Assembly (NCBI GenBank): GCA_036873755.1
Contig: JAVTVY010037275.1
Coordinates: forward strand, 102,761-166,760
Source: Hanleya hanleyi
Taxonomy: Eukaryota; Mollusca; Polyplacophora; Lepidopleurida; Hanleyidae
Direction of reading: 5' to 3'
DNA length: 64,000 nucleotides
Made by a program: the position numbers and the translations under genes. This document shows, one piece after another, positions 27,301-37,371 of this stretch. The stretch's first letter is position 1. The number at the start of each line of letters is the position of its first letter. The notes beneath the pieces were generated by a model. The model made no database searches. It was not told the DNA's origin and worked only from the letters and a program-made list of their open reading frames with translations.

Positions 27301-30300
27301 TGAAGTGGAAGCAGAGAAAGAAATTGTCTTTGAAGAAATGCCTGAAGTTACTGAAATCTCTGAAGAGGTTGAAGAAGAAGTTTCTACTGAAATCAGTGAA
27401 GTTGTAACTGAAATTGAGGAAGAAATCCAGCCTTCTGAAGTGGAAGCAGAGAAGGAAATTGTTTCTGAAGAAATGCCTGAAGTTACTGAAATCTCTGAAG
27501 AGGTTGAAGAAGAAGTTTCTACTGAAATCAGTGAATTTGTAACTGAACTTGAGGAAGAAATCCAGCCTTCTGAAGTGGAAGCAGAGAAAGAAATTGTTTC
27601 TGAAGAAATGCCTGAAGTTACTGAAATATCTGAAGAGGTTGAAGAAGCTCCCACTGAAATCACTGAAGTTGTAACTGAAATTGAGCAAGAAATTCAACCT
27701 TCTGAAGTGGAGGCAGAGAAGGAAATTGTCTCTGAAGAAATGCCTGAAGTTACTGAAATATCTGAAGAGTTTGAAGAAGAAGTTTCTACTGAAATCAGTG
27801 AAGTTGTAACTGAGATTGAGGAAGAAATCCAGCCTTCTGAAGTGGAAGCAGAGAAAGAAATTGTCTTTGAAGAAATGCCTGAAGTTACTGAAATCTCTGA
27901 AGAGGTTGAAGAAGAAGTTTCTACTGAAATCAGTGAAGTTGTAACTGAAATTGAGGAAGAAATCCAGCCTTCTGAAGTGGAAGCAGAGAAGGAAATTGTT
28001 TCTGAAGAAATGCCTGAAGTTACTGGGAAGTCTCTGAAGAGGTTGAAGAAGAAGTTTCTACTGAAATCAGTGAATTTGTCTAACTGAACTTGAAGGAAGA
28101 ATCAGCCTTCTGAAGTGGAAGCAAGAAGGAAATTGTTTCCTGAAGAAATGCCTGAAGTTACTGGAAATATCTGAAGAGAGGTTGAAGAAGAAGTTTTGGT
28201 GCTTTAAGGGGATCTGGATGGAAGTTAACAACTGGGAAGTGAGGAAGAAATTCAGCCTTCTGAAGTGGAAGCAGAAGAAGGAAATTGTTTCTGAAGAAGA
28301 AATGCCTGAAGTTACTGAAATATCTGAAGATGTTGAAGAAGAAGCTCCCACTGAAATCTGTGAAGTTGTAACTGAAATTGAGGAAGAAATCCAGTCTTCT
28401 GAAGTGGAAGCAGAGAAAGAAATTGTCTCTGAAGAAATGCCTGAAGTTACGGAAATATCTGAAGAGGTTGGAGAAGAAGCTCCCACTGAAATCTGTGAAG
28501 TTGTAACTGAGATTGAGGAAGAAATCCAGCCTTCTGAAGTGGAAGCAGAGAAAGAAATTATCTCTGAAGAAATGCCCGAAGTTACTGAAGTCTCTGAAGA
28601 GGTTGAAGAAGAAGCTTCCACTGAAATCAGTGAAGTTGAAGCGGAGATTGAGGAAGAAATCCAGCCTTCTGAAGTGGAAGCAGAGAAGGAAGTTGTTTCT
28701 GAAAAAATGCCTGAAGTTACTGAAATCTTTGAGGAGGTTGAGAAAGAAGTTTCTACTGAAATCAGTGAAGTTGTAACTGAAATTGAGGAAGAAATCCAGC
28801 CTTCTGAAGTGGAAGCAGAGAAGGAAATTGTTTCTGAAGAAATGCCTGAAGTTACTGAAATTCTGAAGAGGTTGAAGAAGAAGTTTCTACTGAAATCAGT
28901 GAATTTGTAACTGAACTTGAGGAAGAAATCCAGCCTTCTGAAGTGGAAGCAGAGAAGGAAATTGTTTCTGAAGAAATGCCTGAAGTTACTGAAATATCTG
29001 AAGAGGTTGAAGAAGAAGCTCCCACTGAAATCAGTGAAGTTGTAACTGAAATTGAGGAAGAAATCCAGCCTTCTGAAGTGGAAGCAGAGAAGGAAATTGT
29101 TTCTGAAGAAATGCCTGAAGTTACTGAAATATCTGAAGAGGTTGAAGAAGAAGTTTCTACTGAAATCAGTGAAGTTGTAACTGAACTTGAGGAAGAAATC
29201 CAGCCTTCTGAAGTGGAAGCAGAGAAAGAAATTGTCTTTGAAGAAATGCCTGAAGTTACTGAAGTCTCTGAAGAGGTTGAAGAAGAAGCTCCCACTGAAA
29301 TCAGTGAATTTGTAACTGAAATTGAGGAAGAAATTCAGCCTTCTGAAGTGGAAGCAGAGAAGGAAATTGTTTCTGAAGAAATGCCTGAAGTTACTGAAAT
29401 ATCTGAAGATGTTGAAGAAGAAGCTCCCACTGAAATCTGTGAAGTTGTAACTGAAATTGAGGAAGAAATCCAGTCTTCTGAAGTGGAAGCAGAGAAAGAA
29501 ATTGTCTCTGAAGAAATGCCTGAAGTTACGGAAATATCTGAAGAGGTTGGAGAAGAAGCTCCCGCTGAAATCTGTGAAGTTGTAACTGAGATTGAGGAAG
29601 AAATCCAGCCTTCTGAAGTGGAAGCAGAGAAAGAAATTATCTCTGAAGAAATGGCCGAAGTTACTGAAGTCTCTGAAGAGGTTGAAGAAGAAGCTTCCAC
29701 TGAAATCAGTGAAGTTGAAGCGGAGATTGAGGAAGAAATCCAGCCTGCTGAAGTTGAATCAGAGAAGGAAGTTGTTTCTGAAGAAATGCCTGAAGTTACC
29801 GAAATATCTGAAGAGGTTGAAGAAGAAGTTTCTACTGAAATCAGTGAAGTTGTAACTGAGATTGAGGAAGAAATCCAGCCTTCTGAAGTGGAAGCAGAGA
29901 AGGAAATTGTCTCTGAAGAAATGCCTGAAGTTACTGAAATATTGGAAGAGGTTGAAGAAGAAGCTCCCATTGAAATCAGTGAAGTTGTAACTGAGATTGA
30001 GGAAGAAATCCAGCCTTCTGAAGTGGAAGCAGAGAAGGAAATTGTCTCTGAAGAAATGCCTAAAGTTACTGAAGTCTCCGAAGAGGTTGAAGAGGACGCT
30101 CCCACTGAAATCGGTGAAGTTGTAACTGAAATTGAGGAAGAAATCCAGCCTTCTGAAGTGGTAGCAGAGAAGGAAGTTGTTTTTGAAGAAATGCCTGAAG
30201 TTACTGAAATATCTGAAGATGTTGAAGAAGAAGCTCCCACTGAAATCTGTGAAGTTGTAACTGAAATTGAGGAAGAAATCCAGCCTTCTCAAGTGGAAGC

Positions 30301-30788
30301 AGAGAAAGAAATTGTCTTTGAAGAAATGCCTGAAGTTACTGAAGTCTCTGAAGAGGTTGGCGAAGAAGCTCCCGCTGAAATCAGTGAAGTTGCAACTGAG
30401 ATTGAGGAAGAAATCCAGCCTTCTGAAGTGGAAGCAGAGAAGGAAGTTGTTTCTGAAAAAATGCCTGAAATTACTGAAATCTCTGAGGAGGTTGAGGAAG
30501 AAGTTTCCACAGAAATCAGTGAAGTTGTAACTGAAATTGAGGAAGAAATCCAGCCTTCTGAAGTGGAAGCAGAGAAGGAAGTTGTCTCCGAAGATGTCCT
30601 GTCCACCGAGCTGTACAGTTCAGAGGAAGTGTTTGATAAAATTTCAGAAGAATCTTCGGACCTGGGTCCAGTTGCAGAGTCAATTGTGACATTTGGCCAC
30701 GTGTTTGTTGAACCCACAAGGCAACTGTTGGGACCCGATGAACTCTCTGTGTTAGAAGACACCTTAGCAGAAGCACCCATGGAGACAG
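12351..30788 (+). CDS. Exon 2: giant acidic repeat exon (titin-like spring)
   Basis: The acceptor TATATCAG ends at 12350 and the donor ACAG|GTATTA follows 30788; both are phase 1, and the 18,438-bp length is a multiple of 3. A less repetitive leader runs to about 12960. Next come roughly 78 modules of 57-58 residues in two related types: one with EVVEIEF.PTQPEEE.VTHEETVEIT, the other with ETDIVELEIRPSE.ETIVTFRQTFEIT, joined by EEIEEKPEETFEE-like acidic stretches. From about 26440 to 30590 a second family of about 30 modules of 45 residues follows (PTEISEVVTEIEEEIQPSEV ... EAEKEIVSEEMPEVTEIS). The tail 30590-30788 is unique. Large blocks are near-identical duplicates at offsets 3264 and 2577 bp. 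Glu dominates and Cys is almost absent. No catalytic or Ig domain is present. It probably forms an acidic extensible region. The frame is corrupted at about 28026-28306 and 28858. Confidence 0.88.
13430..20690 (+). repeat. Higher-order tandem duplications inside exon 2
   Basis: About 13430-15330 is nearly identical to 16694-18594 (offset 3264 bp, 1088 codons). About 16150-17800 matches 18727-20377 (offset 2577 bp, 859 codons). The stretch starting near 14270 therefore occurs three times (14270, 17534, 20111). Both offsets are multiples of 3 and whole numbers of modules, so the frame is kept. The copies differ by only scattered substitutions, so the duplications are young or the locus is being homogenised. 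Confidence 0.85.
28026..28306 (+). other. Corrupted patch in exon 2
   Basis: For about 280 bp the 135-bp repeat is still recognisable but carries many 1-3 bp insertions and deletions (CTGGGAAGTCTC for CTGAAATCTC, TTGTCTAACTG for TTGTAACTG, AAGCAAGAAGG for AAGCAGAGAAGG) and a run of substitutions near 28196-28245. An in-frame TAA follows at 28081. Clean repeats resume on both sides. Indel-dominated clustering looks like unpolished long-read consensus rather than natural decay. Confidence 0.8.
28855..28865 (+). other. One-base deletion in exon 2
   Basis: ACTGAAATTCTGAAGAGG replaces ACTGAAATATCTGAAGAGG, shifting the frame by one. This brings the reading back into the frame used before 28026, so the net frame across the damaged area is conserved. 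Confidence 0.8.
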
Positions 30789-32549
30789 GTATTAAGATGA
30801 GACAAGTGCCGATTTGTGCTGCTTTGATCCATGTGTAACAACCGTTCAGCGATTGGATATGTTGCAAAACTGTTCATGTTAATGCTCATCATCCCTAACC
30901 TTCTCCGAGAATATTTATCGCATGTGATAAAACTGCTTTATTCTTTTGTCTGTTTTGTATTTCAAATATCAAATGTTGGTCAGAATGTTCAGTTTTTTCT
31001 GTATTTGCTGTTCTACTGTATTTCTTGTTGTTGTTTTCGTTACGATTGTACTGTAATTTAAACAATGAAAATTTCTAGGATTTAAGCTATAACGTTGAAG
31101 ATGTTACGTTTCTGCCTTTTTTATCAAACCAAATTGTATTGATGTTTTTGTCTCTGTTTTTTATGTTTCTTTAATATTCTTATGCAGGAGTCTCCTGTGC
31201 TGATGTTTGTACTGCCTGTCATCCTAACATGGCCATTGATGTTGTCAAGTTAATTGCAGTTATCAATGTTGTTTAATATTTTGTGCTTTTTGTTGTTTCA
31301 GCTGACTGAAGATTGTCTTCATAAATTGTAGGACCTGTCGAGCATGCTGTAGTTGTCAACTTCCCTCAAACCTCTTCAGAAATTGTGACCCATCATTATT
31401 CAGTGGCTGTTCACGCCATATAATTTTTATAGAAACAACAGTATGTGCATGATGGGATATCTTCCTGTTTGAAAGAATTTGATTGGTCAATTCAAATTTT
31501 CAAACAGAAGTGTGATATTCTCATTGGCATGTTAAGAAAATTTGAAGGAAATCCATCCAATCACAGAGCTAGTTTCTATAAAGATTCATTGCAAATTGGA
31601 TATCTTTTGTCTAGTAACTGGTCACAAACTTCTGGAGATGTCTGTATAATTTGTTTACCCAATACCCAACCATGGTTATCTTTCAGCCTATGTTAACCTG
31701 CACCTCCCTTCGTTTATTTATGTTGTCTCATTTTACTCATCCCCAAACTCAACCTTTTTCAGTGCACCTTTACAGGAACTCCCTAATTGACTTTATGTTC
31801 TTCCAATTTTCTCAATCAGTCAATGAAATTACTGGATTTCATTTTGAAAATTTGAATTGACCAATCAGAAGTCCTGTGATGCACTAGAGTTTCTATTAAA
31901 ATCCATTATAGACCAGCCCTGTAATTCCTTCCCTGTATTTGGAATTCCTTGTGTGAATTTTAGTGGTACCCTCTTTAGGGAAGACAGCTGTAGTTGAACA
32001 GTCTGAAATCTAGACAAAACCCTCCAGATCCATCCTTTTGCTGTACATGAGTTTGCCAAATCAGTCCAAGTACCTGACCATCCCACTATAAATCACCACT
32101 ATATTGTTTGTTTCGATAATTCTATCCCCAGCTAACTTTAGTTTAACCTTTGACCTTTAGTCGTAATCAAGATTAATGTCTAGATCTAGCTCCACTCTTG
32201 ACACCTGGTCACAGTGTGGATAGACCATTTTGAGCATCCACCAAATAACTGATTTTCTTCTCACTGACTCTTCAAAATTACTGTGGTAATACAGTATTTT
32301 GCAAGAATTTCATTTCAGATAGGTCCTGACACCTGACATCGAAAAGTAGGCGTACAAATTTCAATATTGGAAGACCATCATTATGCTGATTAACTTCTTG
32401 TTGCTGACTGTTTATTTGCCTGTTTGCGCATGGCGCTGTCTCACAATTTGCGCGCTTTTTGTGTTTATTGTTCTGTCATTCTGTGAATGAAGAAATTTGT
32501 CTCATGTTTACTTAAGTTAACCAGCAGATTGCTATTTTTCTTTCAAAAG
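30789..32549 (+). other. Intron 2
   Basis: The intron runs between donor GTATTA and acceptor TTTCAAAAG, both phase 1. It holds one MITE-like element (31419-31910, listed). The rest is unique AT-rich sequence with no recognisable exon. Confidence 0.8.
31419..31910. mobile_element. MITE-like element B
   Basis: This element of about 490 bp has long imperfect inverted termini. The left end reads TATAATTTTTATAGAAAC, later GATTGGTCAATTCAAATTTTC in order. The right end in reverse complement reads TATAATGGATTTTAATAGAA, then GATTGGTCAATTCAAATTTTC. Flanking TA fits a Tc1/mariner-like insertion. No coding capacity is seen. Related pieces occur at 3030-3206 and around the 5191-5344 minisatellite. Confidence 0.65.
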
Positions 32550-33605
32550 TTACAACAGATCTCCAAACTGAAGACGTCTCTGTGAGTCAGCAGATTCACG
32601 TGACAAGGACGGAGGATGTGGAGGCTGAGTTAACATTGGACACCAAACCTGAAGAAGTGACAGTTGAAGAGGAATTGGTCACTGTGCATGAAGAGGTTGA
32701 GGCTGATATTACCTTCCAAGTCGAGCATGAAGAAAGTGCAATGATTGACAAAGAAATTCCTGTTGAAGATGTTGAAGCGGAGATCACACTGGAGACCAAA
32801 CCTGAACCTGAGGTCACTCTGGAAGAACAGGAAGAATTCACTCTGAAGGAAGAATTTAAATCTGAATTCACGCTAGAGACAAAACGTGAGGAGGAAGAAG
32901 TCATTGTTAGTCAAGAATTGACTATCCCTACAAGAGAAGAGGTTGAGGCAGAGATCATCTTGGAAACTAAACCAGAAGTGGAGGAAGAGGAAGAAATTGT
33001 TAGTCAAGAATTGACTATCCCTACAAGAGAAGAGGTTGAAGCAGAGATCGTCCTGGAAATCAAACCAGAAGTGGAAGAAGAGGAAGAAATTGTTAGTCAA
33101 GAATTGACTATCCCTACAAGAGAAGAGGTTGAGGCAGAGATCATCTTGGAAACTAAACCAGAAGTGGAGGAAGAGGAAGAAATTGTTAGTCAAGAATTGA
33201 CTATCCCTACAAGAGAAGAGGTTGAAGCAGAGATCGTCTTGGAAACTAAACCAGAAGTGGAGGAAGAGCAAGAAATTGTTAGTCAAGAATTGACTATCCC
33301 TACAATAGAAGAGGTTGAAGCAGAGATCGTCTTGGAAACTAAACCAGAAGTTGAGGAAGAGGAAGAAATTGTTAGTCAAGAACTGACTATCCCTACAAGA
33401 GAAGAGGTTGAAGCAGAAATCGTTTTGGAAACCAAACCAGAAGAGGAAGAGGAAGTTGTTCATGCAGAGCTAATTCTCCGGCCTCAGGAGGAAGAGCAGC
33501 CTGAAGATATACAGCAGGAGTTTGTTGTTACCAAGGAATTCATCAAGGAAACATCTGAGGACTTCACCTTTGAGCTGTCTGAGAAAGAGAAGCAGGTTAC
33601 AGCAG
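32550..33605 (+). CDS. Exon 3: acidic 31-residue repeats
   Basis: The acceptor is CTTTCAAAAG|TT and the donor GCAG|GTGAGT, both phase 1, so the 352-codon exon is symmetric. The first part is a looser repeat (VEAELTLDTKPEEV, VEAEITLETKPEPEV). From about 32900 six close copies of a 31-residue unit follow: REEVEAEIVLETKPEVEEEE then EIVSQELTIPT. The end (about 33470-33605) is unique, with TKEFIKETSEDFTFELSEKE. It contains PEVE/KPEVE tetrads that recall vertebrate titin PEVK sequence. It has no Cys or Trp core and no globular domain except possibly at the C-terminal end. It is probably another extensible acidic stretch of the same protein. Confidence 0.85.
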
Positions 33606-34251
33606 GTGAGTGGGTTCCCTTATAAATATGTACCAGGGTACACCATGCTGGAAGTACCATGGTACACCATGCTGGAAGTACCATGGTACACCATGCTGGA
33701 AATACCATGGTACTTTTGGGCCTTGTACCTTGGTAATACACTGGATCTATCATGATGTACCAGGGATGTACCATGGTATTTTAAGACATAATCCATGGTA
33801 CATCATGGCACATTTCTGTACCGGCTATCTTACCTTGAATGTTACCGTGTCCCAGTAAAGTACAATTATTGATCAGGTTTTATGTGAAATCAGTACAAAG
33901 AGGGAGACAACTCATAGTTTGTTACACGTAGCCTCAAAATATCACATTATCAGTTTGGTGAGCAATATCTCACTGAGATAATTGTCAAGAAATAAAGATG
34001 CTTCCTACTTCGATACGACCATGTGAATGGCTGCATATAGAAAAGACTGTACGGTAACACTATAAATTGAGACTCCAACTCCAAACTGTTGCCATGTACT
34101 TTTCCAAATCTCATCCACAGGCACTGCATTCACATTTTGAAGTTAGTATTTATTTGCATATTTTTTTTTGTATTGATAACAGATGATTTTCATTTATTTG
34201 TACAAGCTCACATAAATTTACCCTCGGTTTATCTCCCCTTGTTTATAACAG
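33606..34251 (+). other. Intron 3
   Basis: The intron starts with the strong donor GTGAGT and ends TTTATAACAG. It contains a small palindrome-rich tandem repeat at 33625-33810. No exon is recognised in the remainder. Confidence 0.8.
33625..33810. repeat. 24-bp repeat with CCATGG palindromes
   Basis: Three clean 24-bp units (33640-33711, ACCATGCTGGAAGTACCATG+GTAC) are followed by decaying copies. The dodecamer GTACCATGGTAC is a perfect palindrome, and related TACCATGGTA words recur through the stretch. Confidence 0.85.
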
Positions 34252-34323
34252 AAGAGGAGAAGGATGCTGTGTCTGATGAAGAGAAGAAAGAAGAGGAATA
34301 TCTGGAGGTTACTGTTACAGAAA
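34252..34323 (+). CDS. Exon 4: short acidic linker exon
   Basis: The acceptor is TTATAACAG|AA and the donor GAAA|GTAAGT, both phase 1; length is 72 bp (24 codons). The product is a Lys/Glu-rich linker beginning EEEKDAVSDEEKKEEEYLEV and ending TVT plus a split codon. Its donor is the first of at least ten identical donors created by the 30-bp repeat that starts here. Use of a later one would add ten residues (SKSLSTVVTE) per unit without a frameshift, up to a stop at 34776. The first donor is preferred because it needs no repeat to be translated. Confidence 0.65.
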
Positions 34324-34920
34324 GTAAGTCCCTATCAACTGTGGTTACAGAAAGTAAGTCCCTACCAACTGTGGTTACAGAAACTAACTCCCCACCATCT
34401 GTGGTTACAGACAGTAAATCCCTATCAACTGTGGTTACAGAAAGTAAGTCCCTATCAACTGTGGTTACAGAAAGTAAGTCCCTATCAACTGTGGTTACAG
34501 AAAGTAAGTCCCTATCAACTGTGGTCACAGAAAGTAAGTCCCTATCAACTGTGGTTACAGAAATTAAGTCCCTATCAACTGTGGTTACTGAAAGTAAGTC
34601 CCTATCAACTGTGGTTACAGAAAGTAAGTCCCTATCAACTGTGGTTACAGAAAGTAAGTCCCTATTAACTGTGGTTACAGAAAGTAAGTCCCTATCAACT
34701 GTGGTTACAGAAAGTAAATCCCTATCAACTGTGGTTACAGAAAGTGAGTCCCTATCCGCTGTGGTTACAAAAAGTTAAATCTGCAGTTATAGAAAGTAGG
34801 TACCTGTGGTTATAGAAAGTGTCGATCAACTGTTGTTACAGAAAACGAGTCTGTGTCAACAGTGATTACAGAGAGTAATTCCCCCTCAATATGCTTTCAG
34901 CAAGTTGATAGTCCATATCA
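34321..34920 (+). repeat. 30-bp minisatellite of splice-site units
   Basis: Fifteen good copies (34321-34770) of a 30-bp unit, AAAGTAAGTCCCTATCAACT+GTGGTTACAG, are followed by four or five decaying ones. Each unit joins an acceptor-like TTACAG, three bases, and a consensus donor GTAAGT. Ten units keep GTAAGT exactly, two have GTAAAT and one has GTGAGT. The first unit overlaps the exon 4 donor. Confidence 0.92.
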
Positions 34921-34999
34921 ACTGAGGTTACAAAAACTAAATCATTTTTAACAGTGAATGTGTGGATATGTAAATGAACTGTTGTTTGCCATTTTGCAG

Positions 35000-35305
35000 C
35001 AGTAGAGCCCCTCCTGGAGAAGGCAGTACCGGAGTTTATAGTGCCGTTAGAGCCAGTAGAAGCCAGAGATGGAGAGGTGGCCAGACTGGAATGTCGTGTT
35101 GTTGGTAATCCACAACCTGATATCACCTGGCTCAAGGATAACATCGTCCTCGTCCCCTCAGAGGAATACAAGATCTTCTTTGACGAGGACAACCTTTGTG
35201 CTCTGGTCATCGAGGATGTCCTACCTGAAGATTCGGCCACTTATACGGTCGTTGCTAAGAATGAACTCGGGACGGTTACCTGTTCTGCTGACCTCACTGT
35301 CATTG
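35000..35305 (+). CDS. Exon 5: Ig domain (I-set)
   Basis: This is a single symmetric phase 1-1 exon of 306 bp. The acceptor is TTTTGCAG|CAG, a tandem NAGNAG, so one Ala/Thr-level residue may be optional; the donor is CATTG|GTGAGT. It encodes VPEFIVPLEPVEARDGEVAR, B-strand Cys at 35092 (LECRVVGNPQPDITWLKD), Trp at 35128, and the F-strand region PEDSATYTVVAKNELG, where Val replaces the usual second Cys. A G-strand Cys is present (VTCSADLTVI). One Ig per phase-1 exon is the classic arrangement in muscle giant proteins. Such domains act as force-resistant beads or binding sites in the sarcomere; the partner here is unknown. Confidence 0.9.
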
Positions 35306-35513
35306 GTGAGTATGAGTGGTCATTTCGAGGTCAAAATGGGGATGAGGTCACTTATGTTAGTTTGTCAACAGTTACCGATTCACATGAAATTCTTTCATTG
35401 TGAGGATTATGTGTCTTTCACGGCATCTTGTGGTAGATCCCAAAACCTGACTTGATATGAGTAGTACAGTATTTCCTGGTTTAACAATAAACGTTACCTA
35501 ATCTATTATGAAA

Positions 35514-36292
35514 GGGGTGGTATTAAAGAATGACGTGGTAGTGAAGGAAGAGGTGATAGTAAAGTATGAGGTGGTAGTGAAGGATGAGGTGGTAGTAAAG
35601 GATGAGGTGGTAGTGAAGGATGAGGTGGTAGTAAAGGAAGAGGTGGTATTGAAGGATGAGGTGGTAGTAAAGGATGAGGTGGTAGTAAAGGAAGAGGTGG
35701 TATTGACGAATGAGGTGGTAGTGAAGGATGAGGTGGTAGTAGAGGAAGGGGTGATAGTAAAGTATGAGGTGATAGTAAAGGATGAGGTGGTAGTAAAGGA
35801 AGAGGTGGTATTGACGAATGAGGTGGTAGTGAAGGATGAGGTGGTAGTAGAGGAAGGGGTGATAGTAAAGTATGAGGTGGTAGTGAAGGATGAGGTGGTA
35901 GTAAAGGATGAGGTGGTAGTAAAGTATGAGGTGGTAGTGAAGGATGAGGTGGTAGTGAAGGATGAGGTGGTAGTGAAGGATGAGGTGGTAGTGAAGGATG
36001 AGGTGGTATTAAAGTATGAGGTGGTAGTGAAGAATGAGGTGGTAGTAAAGGATGAGGTGGTAGTGAAGGATGAGGTGGTAGTAAAGGATGAGGTGGTAGT
36101 GAAGGATGAGGTGGTAGTAAAGTATGAGGTGGTAGTGAAGGATGAGGTGGTAGTAAAGGATGAGGTGGTAGTGAAAGATGAGGTGGTAGTGAAGTATGAG
36201 GTGGTAGTGAAGGATGAGGTGGTAGTAAAGGATGAGGTGGTAGTGAAGGATGAGATGGTATTGATGGAACAGGTGGTAGTAAAGGATGAGGA
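35514..36292 (+). repeat. 18-bp minisatellite related to exon 6
   Basis: About 43 units of an 18-bp repeat, typically GTAGTGAAGGATGAGGTG, read VVKDEV in the frame of the nearby exon. The start of exon 6 contains one matching unit, GAGATAGTAAAGGATGAG. The array is open on both strands because 18 is a multiple of 3. I see no acceptor before it or donor after it, so I treat it as intronic. Confidence 0.9.
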
Positions 36293-36345
36293 GATAATTC
36301 TGTACTCCATGCTTTCAGAAACCCAACTATCCGGCTAATATGGCT
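36277..36345 (+). pseudogene. Decayed partial copy of exon 6
   Basis: After the last repeats, GTAAAGGATGAGGAGATAAT leads into CTTTCAGAAACCCAACTATCC and GGCTAATATGG. This follows the order of exon 6 (GTAAAGGATGAGGAGGGAAT, then CAGAAACCCAAATACCAGGC, TATAGATG). An in-frame stop (TAA, 36336-36338) and absence of the rest of the Ig half mark it as dead. Confidence 0.6.
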
Positions 36346-36629
36346 AGTACTGTAAATGCCTTATTAATAGTGCGGAATTATCTATCACTACTTTAGCGGT
36401 GAAGTGTTTACAGCAAAAGATAGTTCCTCTGAATATTTCTTCCTATACTTTTGCTCTTATTTTAGCCTATAAGTCTGTACTAGTCATCGTCGTTGCAGTT
36501 ATCCTTGCAGTCACCATATCCACTCCACAGATATTTATTTTTCTTTTTATTTGAAAAAAAAAGACAAATAATTTAAACTAAAGTGGTTGATGATCTGTTT
36601 AGTTTGAACGCCACTTCAATATGTTACAG

Positions 36630-36757
36630 AAGAGGAGATAGTAAAGGATGAGGAGGGAATAGCTCCGTCCTTTACCCAGAAACCCAAATACCAGGCTATA
36701 GATGAGGGAGAGACTGTCCTGTTTGAGGGTTCCATCATTGCCAGTCCACAACCTCAG
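36630..36757 (+). CDS. Exon 6: N-terminal half of split Ig domain
   Basis: The acceptor ATGTTACAG|AA enters in phase 1 and the donor CCTCAG|GTACAG leaves in phase 0. The product is EEEIVKDEEGIAPSFTQKPK then YQAIDEGETVLFEGSIIASP and QPQ. This is the A to B-strand half of an I-set Ig domain, continued by exon 7. The B-strand position normally held by Cys is Phe (VLFEG). Two decayed copies of this exon lie at 36277-36345 and 42131-42244. Confidence 0.85.
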
Positions 36758-37371
36758 GTACAGTAATCACTCTAATAATCACTCTAATAATCAGCCTTTC
36801 TGGTATTAATTCGATAACAATGGACAGGTTCTGGACATGCCTCACTATGCAGCAGTCCAGCTTCTGGTGACAATTTTTGAGTCATTAAATCCAATTTCTC
36901 TCAATCCCAATATATGGGGAAATAATTTTAGCTGGCGATAGTCATCGTTCAAATGCCCAAAGTTATGTGAGAGAATTCAGCCAAATGTTAACCTGCCAAT
37001 TAAGCTTTGTTTTCCCAATGTGTCATTCAAATTTTACGCCAAAAAGAAATTCGGAAAATTATAAGATGTATGCATCATGTACTGCTTTATGAACCATGTT
37101 AATTTGTCAGGTCACCACAGCTTTAGGTGATGATTTACACATAGAAAAATATACTTTTTGAACCCTCTTAAAAATGATCAGTTATGATCAGTTTTTGCGC
37201 TTTTATCAGAATGATTTGCTCTGGAATTCCTGATTCTGATATTTAATGGTAGTTTTGACCCTTTTCGGTGATGGGTTAATGTCCAAGATGACATATGCAA
37301 TTAAAATTATTTCGGTTACAGAAATTGAATAAAGTTGATAAAATGAATAAATGGATTTTCATTGGATACAG
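36758..37371 (+). other. Intron 6 (phase 0, inside Ig domain)
   Basis: This phase-0 intron separates the PQPQ turn from the C-strand Trp, a position often used within Ig domains of muscle proteins. The sequence is AT-rich, with a short duplicated AATCACTCTAATA word at its 5' end. Nothing else is recognised. Confidence 0.85.

Larger units (their letters stand above)
35306..36629 (+). other. Intron 5
   Basis: The intron runs from GTGAGT to acceptor ATGTTACAG|AA. Its middle is an 18-bp minisatellite followed by a decayed copy of exon 6 (both listed). The stretches 35306-35510 and 36350-36629 are unique, with nothing recognised. Confidence 0.8.

Noticed and set aside
34324..34778. Continuation of exon 4 as coding through the 30-bp repeat (ESKSLSTVVT units)
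   Set aside because: Open in frame, but a perfect phase-1 donor precedes it, the repeat ends in a stop, and exon 5 needs a phase-1 junction. Kept only as a possible alternative-donor effect.
35508..36338. A 276-codon VVVKDE reading frame taken as a PEVK exon
   Set aside because: No acceptor in a suitable phase before it and no donor after it. It is open on both strands because of the 18-bp period and runs into a stop.
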